A stretch of DNA of 39,118 nucleotides from an uncultured Prevotellaceae bacterium (GCA_900316445.1 ONCZ01000025.1:1-39118); one strand, 5' to 3'; shown: positions 1 through 8,931, numbered from the stretch's first letter. The notes: a model not told the origin generated them from the sequence alone. Numbers and translations are program-made.

Positions 1-22
1 CAAATCAGACGAATCTCCAAAT

Positions 23-1285
23 TTATTGAGGAAATTCATACACCAGATATTGCGCATTGGGCTCAACAGGATAGTTCGTCAGGCGCCCCGAACGGGTTAC
101 AAACGACAGTATTCCATTATAGATGCCATTGCCGAATGTGTATTGACCACTGTAGATGTTGATATAGTGCACACGACGGGCATCATAGTCCAGAAGCCGC
201 TCTACGTTGACGACGGGCATACCGTCTATGAACACCATTGTAGGCCATGAACTGTCATAGGAGCCCTGCTCTTTACGAACCATCAACTGTAGTACGTCAT
301 TCACTTTCCTGGTCGTCACACAATTCACATACTCAAGCAGCACCTCCTTGACCGTAAAGAACTGACGGTACTCGTCGAGATTATAGGTCAGGTCTGGTCT
401 GGTACCCAAAATCGTTTCGTCATAGTCCAACGGCACACCTTCCACGGCGGTGTCGTCAGCATCATCTCCGATCTTTATTTCACGTTTGGCTGGTGCGATA
501 GCCATCTGATGCCGCTGCATGTCGATAGAGCGGGCTTCCACCTCACTGCGATTATAATGGAACACCAGATGCGGCAGGCGCTTCGGAATCAAGTTAGCAA
601 AAGGACTGATCAACTCGATAGGCAGGCTCACGCCTGTTGTCGATACGGCAGAGAGCACCAACGGCCGCTTGCCCTGGACGCCATAGGTGTAAAAGACCGC
701 GATAGAGTCGTTCATCATCCTACCCTCGAAATAATGGATCTGTTTCCCAATGATTGCCAAGGAAGGACGTATCTGGTTGCCGCTGAAAGTATTACCATCA
801 TAGACATTCCTGACACGTGCCCTGATGACGTGGCCTTCCGTTTCTCGCACACTGGTGGCCTTCACGACCTGCTCAATGGGGAACGGGTCGGAGGACAGAT
901 AACTCAACGAGTCGGGATGGGCGATTTTCACCCATTCGATATCGTCGTCCTCATGCTTGTGAAGAGGATTGACAACGGCGACCAGTTGACGGGACACTTG
1001 GGCTTTGTCACGAGTATAAGCCGACAACACATAGTACCCGCTGTGGAGGTTGGAAGACAGTTCGATCATGCCCGTTCCCCTTCCCTCCTGAAGGCCAATC
1101 ACGACGCCTGCCGCCATACCATACGTATCGCACAGTTCCGCATATGCTATCACGGCGTCGGCCGTGACGCTGACTTTCATCGCCTCACCTGCAAGATACC
1201 AGGTGCGGTCTGTCTTTACATCTAAGGCAAAAGTGCTCTTGGCAAGCACCATTGCGACTATCATTGACAATAATCTCCTATTCAT
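23..1285 (-). CDS. Secreted MG2/TonB-plug-like protein of a DUF4249 operon
   Basis: The 420-residue protein begins with a clear signal peptide (about residues 1-20, ending near STFA) and should be exported to the periplasm or outer membrane. The N-terminal part (KTDRTWYLAGEAMKVSV) resembles the macroglobulin MG2-like domains that start many Bacteroidetes envelope proteins. The C-terminal part (TMVFIDGMPVVNVERLL, followed by a short run ending VYEFPQ) resembles a lone TonB-plug fragment without a barrel. It is the last gene of a three-gene minus-strand operon: its ATG lies one base from the DUF4249 stop codon. By context it is an outer-membrane accessory partner of the receptor. The exact substrate cannot be seen, and the domain names rest on pattern recognition only. 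Confidence 0.75.
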   Translation of the reverse strand: MNRRLLSMIVAMVLAKSTFALDVKTDRTWYLAGEAMKVSVTADAVIAYAELCDTYGMAAGVVIGLQEGRGTGMIELSSNLHSGYYVLSAYTRDKAQVSRQLVAVVNPLHKHEDDDIEWVKIAHPDSLSYLSSDPFPIEQVVKATSVRETEGHVIRARVRNVYDGNTFSGNQIRPSLAIIGKQIHYFEGRMMNDSIAVFYTYGVQGKRPLVLSAVSTTGVSLPIELISPFANLIPKRLPHLVFHYNRSEVEARSIDMQRHQMAIAPAKREIKIGDDADDTAVEGVPLDYDETILGTRPDLTYNLDEYRQFFTVKEVLLEYVNCVTTRKVNDVLQLMVRKEQGSYDSSWPTMVFIDGMPVVNVERLLDYDARRVHYINIYSGQYTFGNGIYNGILSFVTRSGRLTNYPVEPNAQYLVYEFPQ

Positions 1286-1286
1286 C

Positions 1287-2471
1287 TTAGTAACTTACGT
1301 TTCCTTCCAATGACCAAAAATCAGGTTCTTCAATATATGCACCTTTAAATCTCACGTCGAGTTGCCAATCGAAGGCCCAAGCCGTTTTCAACGGGCCAAA
1401 CGAGATCCTGTTGTCTTCCCATTCGCAGAGGAACATGCCTTTGTCCACCTGCAGGGCGCAATCATCTTCAATGCAATTATCGAGCCACAAACGGGAATCT
1501 TCCTTTTGAGGGATTTGGATAGACAACTCTTTGGCATCGAGGAAGAACCTGTATTCACTGGTATTCAATGAGCATCCAACAAAGCCGATCACATGCTTGT
1601 CTGACGTGAGACAGTGGATATTAGTAGGCAGGGCTGACGGCTGGGGAGTAAACAGACCTCCCATCTCCGAACCAGCCTGACGCCGAGCCATCTCGTACTC
1701 GTACTCTGCCTTTGAAATGGCACGCTGGTGCACCAGACCGCTATACCTGTAATAGATACGCTCATTGCTGCAGTCTATGTCGTACATCTTGAGGCGACGG
1801 ATATGCTGGTCTTTGTAACTGCTGCTGGCACCAACCATGATCGTCGGGGCTGTCGCATCCTTCCATCCTATATGAGGAAAGAGGTTCGCTTGATAGACAC
1901 GCTTCATGGCCTCTTTGTCGAAATACATGTTGGTCGTGTAGTCGGAATGTACCTCCCAGGTCTCATCGCAGGTCCACGAATAATAGTTCGCCCTGTCAGG
2001 CTCAAAGGGATCGGCTGGCGTGACAAGCACGTCGACACGATTCTTCAGGGAGTCACGGACGCCCGTCACCTCGACAACCTTCTCTGTAGGCATCGGTCTC
2101 TGAGGCTCTGACTCATAGACCTCGCCGTCGCTCTCGATATGCAGATAGTACTCCACGTCAGGAGAGAGCACGCCGACCTGGCAGACGTACTGGCCATAGA
2201 CCCCCTGCGCCAGATACTCAGAACCGTCGCTCCCCCTGACAGAGACATGGGCTCCCACGACCTTTTGCAACTCGTCGGAAGAGTTCAGAGCCTGAGTACG
2301 CGACAGGACAAACGTATTGATCCTGGAAGAACATATAGCGCCCTCCACAACGAGCAAGTCAGAATCATCTGCAGGAATGTCAGCCTCAAACTCCTCAATA
2401 CAGCCTGACAGTGTACTCATGCCCACCATGAGACAAAGCACAATATATAGCGATCTCATCTGTTTCATCAT
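1287..2471 (-). CDS. DUF4249-family lipoprotein
   Basis: The 394-residue protein has a lipoprotein signal peptide with lipobox LSGC (Cys24), so it is predicted to be anchored in the outer membrane. The segment after the lipobox (DSDLLVVEGAICS) and the following beta-rich repeat match the DUF4249 family, which in Bacteroidetes is normally encoded beside a TonB-dependent receptor and is thought to act as its surface partner. Here the receptor gene ends 3 bases upstream and a plug-like secreted protein starts 1 base downstream, so the three are almost certainly one transcript. The length fits the family. The ligand is unknown. Confidence 0.85.
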   Translation of the reverse strand: MMKQMRSLYIVLCLMVGMSTLSGCIEEFEADIPADDSDLLVVEGAICSSRINTFVLSRTQALNSSDELQKVVGAHVSVRGSDGSEYLAQGVYGQYVCQVGVLSPDVEYYLHIESDGEVYESEPQRPMPTEKVVEVTGVRDSLKNRVDVLVTPADPFEPDRANYYSWTCDETWEVHSDYTTNMYFDKEAMKRVYQANLFPHIGWKDATAPTIMVGASSSYKDQHIRRLKMYDIDCSNERIYYRYSGLVHQRAISKAEYEYEMARRQAGSEMGGLFTPQPSALPTNIHCLTSDKHVIGFVGCSLNTSEYRFFLDAKELSIQIPQKEDSRLWLDNCIEDDCALQVDKGMFLCEWEDNRISFGPLKTAWAFDWQLDVRFKGAYIEEPDFWSLEGNVSY

Positions 2472-2474
2472 ATC

Positions 2475-5441
2475 TTAATTGAATCGTATATTAAGTGAGA
2501 CGTACGGAATGGCCGTGCCAAACACAGATAACTTATACCCTTTGATTTCCTCCCCCTCGGTGACATAATAGACATTATAGGCATTCTTGCGGGCAAGGGC
2601 ATTATAGACGCCAATAGAGAACGATGTGTGGAGGAAGGATGTCAACTTATGGGTCGGCTCTATATTGAACGCAAGATCCAGTCGCATATAGTCTGGAATA
2701 CGATAGGTGTTGCGGTCTGTATAGTAGGGCATGTATTTCTGGTTGTACGAGTCGTAGTATTTGCCGGCAGGCAGTGTCGTCGGACGGCCCGTAGCATAGT
2801 TGAAGTTGCTTGAGAAACTGTACCTCTCCGTAAACTTCAGGTTAAGAACGGCCTTCACCTCATGCGGTCTGTCATACTCTGAAGGGTACCACTCGCCATT
2901 GTTCAGAGGTACTGCCACCCGCTCGTCGTCCTGACGGAGTTGAGAGCGCGAGTAGGTGTAACTCACCCAACCGTTCAGCGTTCCCACAGGCTTCTTCACC
3001 TGAAGTTCCACGCCGTATGCCCGTCCCTTCGTCGAGATCACGTCTGTCTCCAGATGATGGTTCATCAGCAGCACCGCCGAACTGCGATAGTTGAGGTAAT
3101 CGCCGATATGCTTGTAATACACCTCTGCCGAGAGCTCATACTTCTTGCCTGCTGTCTCATGATAGATACCGGCAGCCACCTGCCAGCCGTTCTGGGGCTT
3201 GATGTTGAGGTCGGAGAGTTTCCAGATATCAGTAGGCGACATGATCGACGTGTTCGACACCTTATGGATATACTGGTGCATCGTGTTGAAGCCCGCCTTC
3301 AGGGATAGGTTCTCCATCAGCGCATAGCGGGCCGACAGGCGTATCTCCGGAGCATGATAGGTCTTGATGATACCCGTCTCACGGCGAGTCTCCAACAACG
3401 TCTCCTCTGTCGGGAGTTCGCCGTCATGATAAAAGTTCACGTCACGCGGACCCAGCGCATTGAACATCGAATAGCGCAATCCTGCCGACACAGACAGTTT
3501 CTCTGTGAGCGAGTGCTCATAGTCGATAAACGCAGCACTCTCCAGCGCCTTCTCCCGCTGCAACTGGTCTGTCGTGATGCACGACTCCTCGCCTATCGGC
3601 TCATACGTTCCGCCCTGCACGTTGTAGTGCTGTACAGAGAGACCGTACGAGAGCACCTGCTTCTCTGACAATCGCTGACGGATATGCAGTTTGCCCCATA
3701 TCTGGTCGATGCCGAAACTCAGCCTGGCTGCCATAGAGGGCGTGTTCCTGTCCTCATTGAAATAGTCGTAGTGGTCCAGTCCTGCAGAGGCCGTGAGCGT
3801 CACCCTTTCATTCAGCAGCGAGCGCCACTCGGCAGAGAAGTTACGGTTCTCGTAGCCATACTTATCCTGCGAACTGAACGAGAACTTATCATGACTCCAA
3901 TAACCATATATCTTGAGGCGGTGCAGGCTGTTGAGTTTCCAGGTCAGCACGCCGCTGAAGTCATAGAAGTTGGCCGAGCCGTTCTTGTAGCCGCTGTCCT
4001 CAGGCAACTGCTTGAGCATCCAGTCGCTATACGTCGTGCGGCCATTCAGCAGCAGCGACAGATGATCCTTCACAATAGGCACCTCGACATTCGCCTTGCT
4101 GGTCAGCGCTCCGATGCTGGCCGAGCCTGTCAGTTTCTGCATATTGGCCTCCTTCGAGGTCACCTTCAGCACACTGCTGATCCTGCCACCATACTCTACC
4201 GGAATGCTCGACTTGAACAGTTCCACATCCTCCACCGCATCAGAATTGAACGATGTGAACAGTCCGAACAGATGCGAGGGATTATACACAGTGCCGCCAT
4301 TAAATAATATAAGGTTCTGGTCTGTCGCCCCGCCTCTCACATTATAGCCGCTCGAAGCCTCTCCGACGGTAGTGACACCAGGCAGCGTGAGCACCACCTT
4401 CATGATATCCGACTCGCCAAAGGCCGACGGAATGTTCTTCAGCAACTGGGGCTTGAACTTCTCTGAACCCATCGTCGTGCTCCTCACTGCCGACTGGCGA
4501 CCGCCTACGACGACGATCTCCGCCAGTTCCTGATCGTCGGCAACACTCGCCTTTGCCTTCTGAACGCCTGGCACGATATAGACTTTTGTCTGTGCTGAAC
4601 CAATTGTCGAAAGCGTGTCGCTGTCAAGAACGGGAATGCCGGTGATGAGGGAGTCCGCTGGGATGAGAATCGGAGGTATGGGGGTACGAGGGTACGGGGG
4701 TACGAGATTTGATTCTGCGCTTGATGTATTCTCGAGCCCCCGCGCCACCGCGCCCCCGCGCTCCCGATCGTTCACAACGCCCTCCACCACCTTCACAAGG
4801 CTATTCCCGCGCTCCTTCTTTGAGAACGAAAGACGACGCTGCTTCGCCATCTGCTTGATCTGACCTTTCTGTTCAGGGAATATCTTTGCCACATCCCCAG
4901 CATTCTTCACATGGTGGATGGCTCCGTCAGCAGTTTGCAGCGAATAGTACTCATTCGTACTGAGTACCTTCACATATTTCTTCTCTCCGAAAGTGTTCTC
5001 GCCGCGGTACACCTTCCACACGCTATGATAAAGCCGGACACCGTTTCCGCTTCCGTCGCAGAGCAGGGCCGCATACCGTGAGCCGTCCTCCGGATCGTGC
5101 ACATATCTGCGGCCATCCATCTCAAACCAGTCTATGTAGGCCTGCTCTGGCAGACAAAACACGCCCTTGACGGGAGAGAGCACCGCCACCCGCTGCTCCA
5201 ACAGGTCAAAGCGCAATTGCACCTGATCATACACCACCCCATGATAACTGATGCGGCCCTGATACACATTGGTATGACCTTTATAATAGGGGATATCATG
5301 CCACAATGACACCTGGTACTGAGGCTCTATCGGCCCCACATACAGTCGGGCATAGTCAGAAGCAGAGCGAAAATACTCCTGAGCCCCAGCATACTGTACG
5401 ACTGCCATCACACAGACTAATGCAAACAAATTCTTTTTCAC
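2475..5441 (-). CDS. TonB-dependent outer-membrane receptor
   Basis: The 988-residue protein starts with a signal peptide (residues 1-20, ending YAGA). Residues 21 to about 225 form an unusual N-terminal domain in place of the usual carboxypeptidase-regulatory repeat. Residues of roughly 228-300 are a proline-rich low-complexity linker encoded by GGGGTACGAG-type short repeats near 4676-4712. A plug domain follows from about residue 320 (VVLTLPGVTTVGEASSGYNVRGG, shown here only in part as NVRGG), then a 22-strand-type barrel ending in VSLNIRFN with the terminal Phe expected of outer-membrane barrels. It is the first gene of the operon with DUF4249 and the MG2-like protein. It should import or bind a ligand using TonB energy; the substrate cannot be told. 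Confidence 0.9.
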   Translation of the reverse strand: MKKNLFALVCVMAVVQYAGAQEYFRSASDYARLYVGPIEPQYQVSLWHDIPYYKGHTNVYQGRISYHGVVYDQVQLRFDLLEQRVAVLSPVKGVFCLPEQAYIDWFEMDGRRYVHDPEDGSRYAALLCDGSGNGVRLYHSVWKVYRGENTFGEKKYVKVLSTNEYYSLQTADGAIHHVKNAGDVAKIFPEQKGQIKQMAKQRRLSFSKKERGNSLVKVVEGVVNDRERGGAVARGLENTSSAESNLVPPYPRTPIPPILIPADSLITGIPVLDSDTLSTIGSAQTKVYIVPGVQKAKASVADDQELAEIVVVGGRQSAVRSTTMGSEKFKPQLLKNIPSAFGESDIMKVVLTLPGVTTVGEASSGYNVRGGATDQNLILFNGGTVYNPSHLFGLFTSFNSDAVEDVELFKSSIPVEYGGRISSVLKVTSKEANMQKLTGSASIGALTSKANVEVPIVKDHLSLLLNGRTTYSDWMLKQLPEDSGYKNGSANFYDFSGVLTWKLNSLHRLKIYGYWSHDKFSFSSQDKYGYENRNFSAEWRSLLNERVTLTASAGLDHYDYFNEDRNTPSMAARLSFGIDQIWGKLHIRQRLSEKQVLSYGLSVQHYNVQGGTYEPIGEESCITTDQLQREKALESAAFIDYEHSLTEKLSVSAGLRYSMFNALGPRDVNFYHDGELPTEETLLETRRETGIIKTYHAPEIRLSARYALMENLSLKAGFNTMHQYIHKVSNTSIMSPTDIWKLSDLNIKPQNGWQVAAGIYHETAGKKYELSAEVYYKHIGDYLNYRSSAVLLMNHHLETDVISTKGRAYGVELQVKKPVGTLNGWVSYTYSRSQLRQDDERVAVPLNNGEWYPSEYDRPHEVKAVLNLKFTERYSFSSNFNYATGRPTTLPAGKYYDSYNQKYMPYYTDRNTYRIPDYMRLDLAFNIEPTHKLTSFLHTSFSIGVYNALARKNAYNVYYVTEGEEIKGYKLSVFGTAIPYVSLNIRFN

Positions 5442-5458
5442 GTTCTCTAGTTTGAATG

Positions 5459-5466
5459 CAAAATTA
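5459..5466 (-). promoter_or_regulatory. Bacteroidetes -7 box for the TonB receptor operon
   Basis: On the minus strand this reads TAATTTTG, an exact TAnnTTTG match, 18 bases before the receptor ATG. No TTG lies at the usual 20-base spacing, so the -33 element is weak. The leader would be about ten bases. Confidence 0.5.
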
Positions 5467-5780
5467 TACCTTTTCCTATATATATAATGGATAGACGATA
5501 AAAAACTTGCATGAAATCAGAATTATTTAACAAAGTTTGGCTTTTACATAGGAACAGGCCAGCCATTCATCATACAGTTCTATGGTCGTCCGGCCCTGCT
5601 GGGATATTCCAGGAGACAGTGCGTCGATGCGAATTTCCTCCGACCTTGATGGTCATTATTCAAGGGAGAAAGTACAAGGAGGAAAAAATTCCCTCTTGTA
5701 TGTCAGGCGGTGATTTCTAAGACAGGGCATTCCTTTCTGTGCTGGAGGTAACGGATAAAGCCGCCGAGGGTGGTAATTAT
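5467..5780. other. Intergenic stretch without a recognisable gene
   Basis: I see no credible gene here. On the minus strand an open frame at about 5703-5783 ends in the peptide GGFIRYLQHRKECPVLEITA and runs back into the adjoining palindromic repeat. It looks like the C-terminal scrap of a lost gene, but I cannot assign a family. The plus-strand frame at 5511-5720 has no promoter or family resemblance. Confidence 0.3.
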
Positions 5781-5926
5781 TTCCCCTCCTGAGTTAGGAG
5801 GGGTTAGGGGTGGTCTGAACAGGTGCTAATGATACCCTCTCCATCTCCCCCTGTTTAGGGGAGAGTCCCAGTGCCTCTTCAGACCACCCCGCCCTACCGG
5901 GCTCCCCTCCTAACTCAGGAGGGGAA
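5781..5926. repeat. Palindromic interspersed repeat, copy A (compound)
   Basis: Both ends carry the same self-complementary module, CCCCTCCT...AGGAGGGG, in opposite orientation. Each is followed inward by GGGGTGGTCTGA or its complement, so the ends can pair with each other as well as fold alone. The middle (about 5843-5870) contains a degenerate version of the other arm type (CTCCCCCT...AGGGGAG). Four further copies lie at 7605, 8133, 8916 and 25813. Confidence 0.85.
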
Positions 5927-6092
5927 GAGAATACTCTAAGGGCTGAGGATTCCGCAGCAGAGTAATCTCGCGCCTGCCACCGCCGGTGATGCCGCGATGT
6001 TCCAGACATCATGATGACGTCTTTTTAACAAGGCGACGATGAATTAACCTAAAGATAACATTCGGATAACTTAATGTTATTGCAACTTATCG

Positions 6093-6100
6093 TACCTTTG
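6093..6100 (+). promoter_or_regulatory. -7 box for the DUF3836 gene
   Basis: TACCTTTG matches TAnnTTTG exactly, 33 bases before the ATG, giving a leader of about 25 bases. A proper TTG at -33 is not evident. Confidence 0.5.
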
Positions 6101-6132
6101 CACCGTCAAACAAATAAATCGTAAATAGAATT

Positions 6133-6627
6133 ATGGAGTCAATTATCACCATCGCAACAGTACTGACCATGTACTTCAACGCCGCCAACGACGTGAACGC
6201 CCCCTATCTTTACAATTCAGATCTGGAGGACGGCGTGATCCACAAGATTGAGGTCTACGAGCAGAAGGCCGAGGGCCAGATGTGCGCCAAGATGGAGTAT
6301 CACTACAGTTACGACGAGCAGGGAAGGCTGACCACCCGCGAGGTGATGCGCTGGGACGAGAGCAAGAAGCAGTGGGTGAACGACTTCCGCCACACCTATA
6401 AATATTATAAGAACGGCTACAACATGGAGACCAGCAAGTGGGACGCCACCCTTCAGGCCTACGACATGCCGATGGAGGTGACCCTCTATCGCGAGGTGGC
6501 ACCCAATGTGACATCGGTGAAGACGTTCAAGATGAACGAGGCCAAGAATGATATGTACCTCGTCAACAGCCTGCTCTGCATGGAACCGCTGGATCAGATC
6601 AGCGACCGTCTGCTGGCAATGAGCTGA
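6133..6627 (+). CDS. DUF3836 domain-containing protein
   Basis: This 164-residue protein matches the DUF3836 family of Bacteroides and Prevotella. Such proteins are short and have a hydrophobic N-terminus followed by a tyrosine-rich, YD-repeat-like beta region; here HYSYDEQGRLTTREVMRWDE and a second strand-rich stretch to about residue 125. The N-terminus (MESIITIATVLTMYFNAAND) would serve as a weak signal peptide, so export is probable but not certain. A -7 promoter box lies at 6093 and a strong terminator at 6684, so it is a single-gene transcript. The biological role of the family is not known. Confidence 0.8.
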   Translation: MESIITIATVLTMYFNAANDVNAPYLYNSDLEDGVIHKIEVYEQKAEGQMCAKMEYHYSYDEQGRLTTREVMRWDESKKQWVNDFRHTYKYYKNGYNMETSKWDATLQAYDMPMEVTLYREVAPNVTSVKTFKMNEAKNDMYLVNSLLCMEPLDQISDRLLAMS

Positions 6628-6683
6628 TACGATTGGGCTAACGCTTTCTCTCTCAACATATTAAAAACCCTTAAATAGGTAGC

Positions 6684-6720
6684 AAAATCCGTAATCTTGG
6701 TAGATAGATTACGGATTTTT
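6684..6720 (+). terminator. Rho-independent terminator after the DUF3836 gene
   Basis: A perfect 14-base stem (AAAATCCGTAATCT at 6684-6697 with AGATTACGGATTTT at 6706-6719) encloses an 8-base loop and ends in a T run. The stem begins 57 bases after the stop codon. The A-run on the other side would also let it work in reverse. Confidence 0.85.
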
Positions 6721-6725
6721 ATTCG

Positions 6726-6733
6726 TACCTTTG
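6726..6733 (+). promoter_or_regulatory. -7 box for the DUF3737 gene
   Basis: TACCTTTG is an exact TAnnTTTG match placed directly after the preceding terminator. It lies 22 bases before the chosen ATG at 6755, which supports that start over the in-frame TTG at 6731 that overlaps the box. Confidence 0.55.
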
Positions 6734-6754
6734 CAGCCGAATATATACAAAACA

Positions 6755-7600
6755 ATGAAACTGATTAAAGACAAGACTTTTGGAGGCGAGCGCCCATTGT
6801 TCGCCCAGCACGACCTGCGACTGGAGCGGGTCACTATCACCGACGGAGAGTCGGGCATCAAGCAATGCCAGAATATGGAGGCTTACGACTGTAAGTTCTA
6901 CGGCAAATACCCCTGGTGGCACGTCGACGGCGCAAAGATCGACAACTGCTATTTCGCGATGGATTCGCGCTCGGCCATCTGGTACACCAACGACCTCGTG
7001 ATGACCAACTCGCGCATCGACGGTCCGAAGTTCTTCCGTGAAATGAAGAACCTGACGCTGGAGAATGTAGAAATCACTGATGCCGATGAAACCTTCTGGA
7101 AGGTGGACGGCATTAAGATCAAGAATGTGAAACTGCATGGCGGCACCTATCCCTTCATGTTCTCGAGCAATATCTTTGTCGACGGACTGGAGAGCGACTC
7201 GAAGTACGTGTTCCAATACTGCAAGAACGTGGAAGTACACAACGCCAAGATCCTGACGAAGGACTCCTTTTGGGAGTGCGAGAACGTCACGGTCTATGAC
7301 TCCGTGCTCGACGGCGAGTACCTGGCCTGGCACTCGAAGAACGTGCGGCTGGTGAACTGCCATCTTGCAGGCGAGCAACTGCTCTGCTATACCGAGAACC
7401 TCGTGCTGGAGAACTGCACCATCGACAAGATGTGCGACCGTATGTTCGAATATTCCACCGTCGAGGCTGACATCCGCGGACATATCGAGAACATCAAGAA
7501 CCCGACTTCGGGACATATTATTGCCGATTCCATCGGTAGTATCACCATCGATGAGAACGTCCGCCAGCCGAACAATTGCGTGATAGAGATAAGAAAGTAA
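6755..7600 (+). CDS. DUF3737 family beta-helix protein
   Basis: The 281-residue protein has no signal peptide and is built of short repeating strands such as KNLTLENVEITD, DGIKIKNVKLHG, KNVEVHNAKI and KNVRLVNCHL, about 20 residues apart. This is the right-handed parallel beta-helix signature seen in DUF3737 proteins. The start at 6755 (MKLIKDKTFGGE) was chosen because an upstream in-frame TTG at 6731 overlaps the promoter box. The protein is cytoplasmic by sequence. Pectin-lyase-like folds suggest carbohydrate binding, but no catalytic residues are evident and the family has no established reaction. A palindromic repeat follows 4 bases after the stop codon, then the aminotransferase gene. Confidence 0.85.
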   Translation: MKLIKDKTFGGERPLFAQHDLRLERVTITDGESGIKQCQNMEAYDCKFYGKYPWWHVDGAKIDNCYFAMDSRSAIWYTNDLVMTNSRIDGPKFFREMKNLTLENVEITDADETFWKVDGIKIKNVKLHGGTYPFMFSSNIFVDGLESDSKYVFQYCKNVEVHNAKILTKDSFWECENVTVYDSVLDGEYLAWHSKNVRLVNCHLAGEQLLCYTENLVLENCTIDKMCDRMFEYSTVEADIRGHIENIKNPTSGHIIADSIGSITIDENVRQPNNCVIEIRK

Positions 7601-7604
7601 TCTC

Positions 7605-7710
7605 TTCCCCTCCTAAGTTAGGAGGGGTTAGGGGTGGTCTGAAGAAGCGCATCTTTCCTTTGTTCAGACCCCCTCTAACTCCCCCTTACTAAGGGGGAGA
7701 AATAAATACC
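7605..7710 (+). repeat. Palindromic interspersed repeat, copy B
   Basis: This is the simplest full-length form. The left arm is CCCCTCCT...AGGAGGGG followed by TTAGGGGTGGTCTGA. After a 20-base variable centre comes TCAGACCCCCTCT, then CTCCCCCT...AGGGGGAG and the tail GAGAAATAAATACC. The tail ends 6 bases before the aminotransferase ATG, so the element fills the whole gap between the two genes. Confidence 0.9.
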
Positions 7711-7716
7711 AAAAAT

Positions 7717-8931
7717 ATGAAATATAATTTCGATGAAATCGTAGAAAGACGGGGAACGCATTGCGTGAAGTGGGACGAGAGCCCGAGTGACGATGTCATC
7801 CCCCTGTGGGTGGCAGATATGGACTTCAAGGCGGCTCCCCAGATACTGGAGGCTGTGAAGAAGCGGGCTGAGCACGGAGTGTTCGGCTATACCGTAGTAG
7901 AGGAAGACTACTATGTGGCCGTTATCAACTGGTTCCGTCGGCGCCATAACTGGCGGATTCATCGGGAAGAAATCCTCTATACTACAGGTGTCGTGCCGGC
8001 GATGTCCGTTGCCATCAAGGCGCTGACGATGCCTGGCGAGAAGGTGCTCATCCTCTCGCCAGACTATAACTGCTTCTTCTCCTCCGTCCGTAACAACGGC
8101 TGCGAGGTGCTGGAATCTCCTCTCCGCCTCGTCTCCCCTCCTGAGTCAGGAGGGGCTGGGGGTGGTCTGAAGAATCGCCATCCATCCTTTGAGGTCGATT
8201 TCATCGATTTCGAGGCCAAATGCGCAGACGAGAAGACAACGGTATTCCTGCTCTGCAACCCGCACAACCCCACAGGACGCGTGTGGACGAAAGAGGAACT
8301 GGAACGGATGAACGATATCTGCCTGAAGCACAACGTGAAGGTGGTGAGCGACGAGATACATTGTGAACTGATGATGCCTGGACACACATTCCAGCCCTTC
8401 GCTGCTGTCAGCGAGGCGTGCCGAAAGAACAGCGTCATTCTCAATTCGCCTTCGAAGTCGTTTAACATCGCAGGTCTCCAGATTGCAAACATTATCGTTT
8501 CTAACCCCTCATGGCGCCGCCGCATCGATCGTGCCATCAACATCAACGAGGTGTGCGACGTGAATCCATTCGGTCCCGTAGCCCTCATCGCCGCCTATAA
8601 TGAGAGCGAGGACTGGATTGACGAACTGAACCAATATCTGTGGGAGAATTACACTGTTTTGTGCGATTTCATCGGCAAAAACATGCCTCAGTGGAAGGTT
8701 TGTCCCCTCGAAGGCACATACCTCCCCTGGGTGGATGTCTCGGCGATGGGTATCCCCGTCGATGAACTCTGCGGCCGTCTGCTTCGAGAGGCGAAAGTTT
8801 GGATCAATCCGGGCACGATGTACGGCCGAGAATCGGGCATGGGCTATGTCCGCTTTAACATTGCGACCCAGCGCAGCCGACTCGTCGAAGCCTTGGAAAG
8901 AATAAAGGTATCTTTTTCCCCTCCTGAGTAG
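7717..8931 (+). CDS. MalY/PatB family PLP aminotransferase (cystathionine beta-lyase type)
   Basis: The 404-residue protein is a fold-type I PLP enzyme of the MalY/PatB group, which cleaves cystathionine or related C-S bonds in the cytoplasm. Visible motifs are PLWVADMDF near the N-terminus, NPHNPTG at 181-187, SDEIHCEL at 211-218 and the PLP lysine K247 in SPSKSFNIAG. Residues 140-152 (SPPESGGAGGGLK) sit in a loop just before the domain that normally continues directly to the EVDFIDFE-type strand. They are encoded by half of the palindromic repeat family (8133-8170), kept in frame. The last residues (SFSPPE) and the TAG stop come from another copy starting at 8916. The core motifs are intact, so the enzyme may still work. 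Substrate choice within the family is uncertain. Confidence 0.9.
   Translation: MKYNFDEIVERRGTHCVKWDESPSDDVIPLWVADMDFKAAPQILEAVKKRAEHGVFGYTVVEEDYYVAVINWFRRRHNWRIHREEILYTTGVVPAMSVAIKALTMPGEKVLILSPDYNCFFSSVRNNGCEVLESPLRLVSPPESGGAGGGLKNRHPSFEVDFIDFEAKCADEKTTVFLLCNPHNPTGRVWTKEELERMNDICLKHNVKVVSDEIHCELMMPGHTFQPFAAVSEACRKNSVILNSPSKSFNIAGLQIANIIVSNPSWRRRIDRAININEVCDVNPFGPVALIAAYNESEDWIDELNQYLWENYTVLCDFIGKNMPQWKVCPLEGTYLPWVDVSAMGIPVDELCGRLLREAKVWINPGTMYGRESGMGYVRFNIATQRSRLVEALERIKVSFSPPE
8133..8170 (+). repeat. Palindromic repeat, half copy C inside the aminotransferase gene
   Basis: Only the left arm is present: CCCCTCCT...AGGAGGGG followed by a GGGGGTGGTCTGA end. It is read in frame as PPESGGAGGGL. 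Similarity to copy B continues a few bases past the arm (AAGAATCGC against AAGAAGCGC), so the insertion carried some of the variable centre. Confidence 0.85.

Noticed and set aside
5703-5783. Transposase C-terminus on the minus strand
   Set aside because: The peptide GGFIRYLQHRKECPVLEITA suggests a gene end, but I cannot link it to any transposase family and no inverted repeat of an insertion sequence is seen.
5781-5926. Palindromic repeats as ordinary terminators
   Set aside because: The hairpins lack T runs, occur inside a coding sequence and share sequence between copies, which terminators do not need. A secondary role in termination remains possible.
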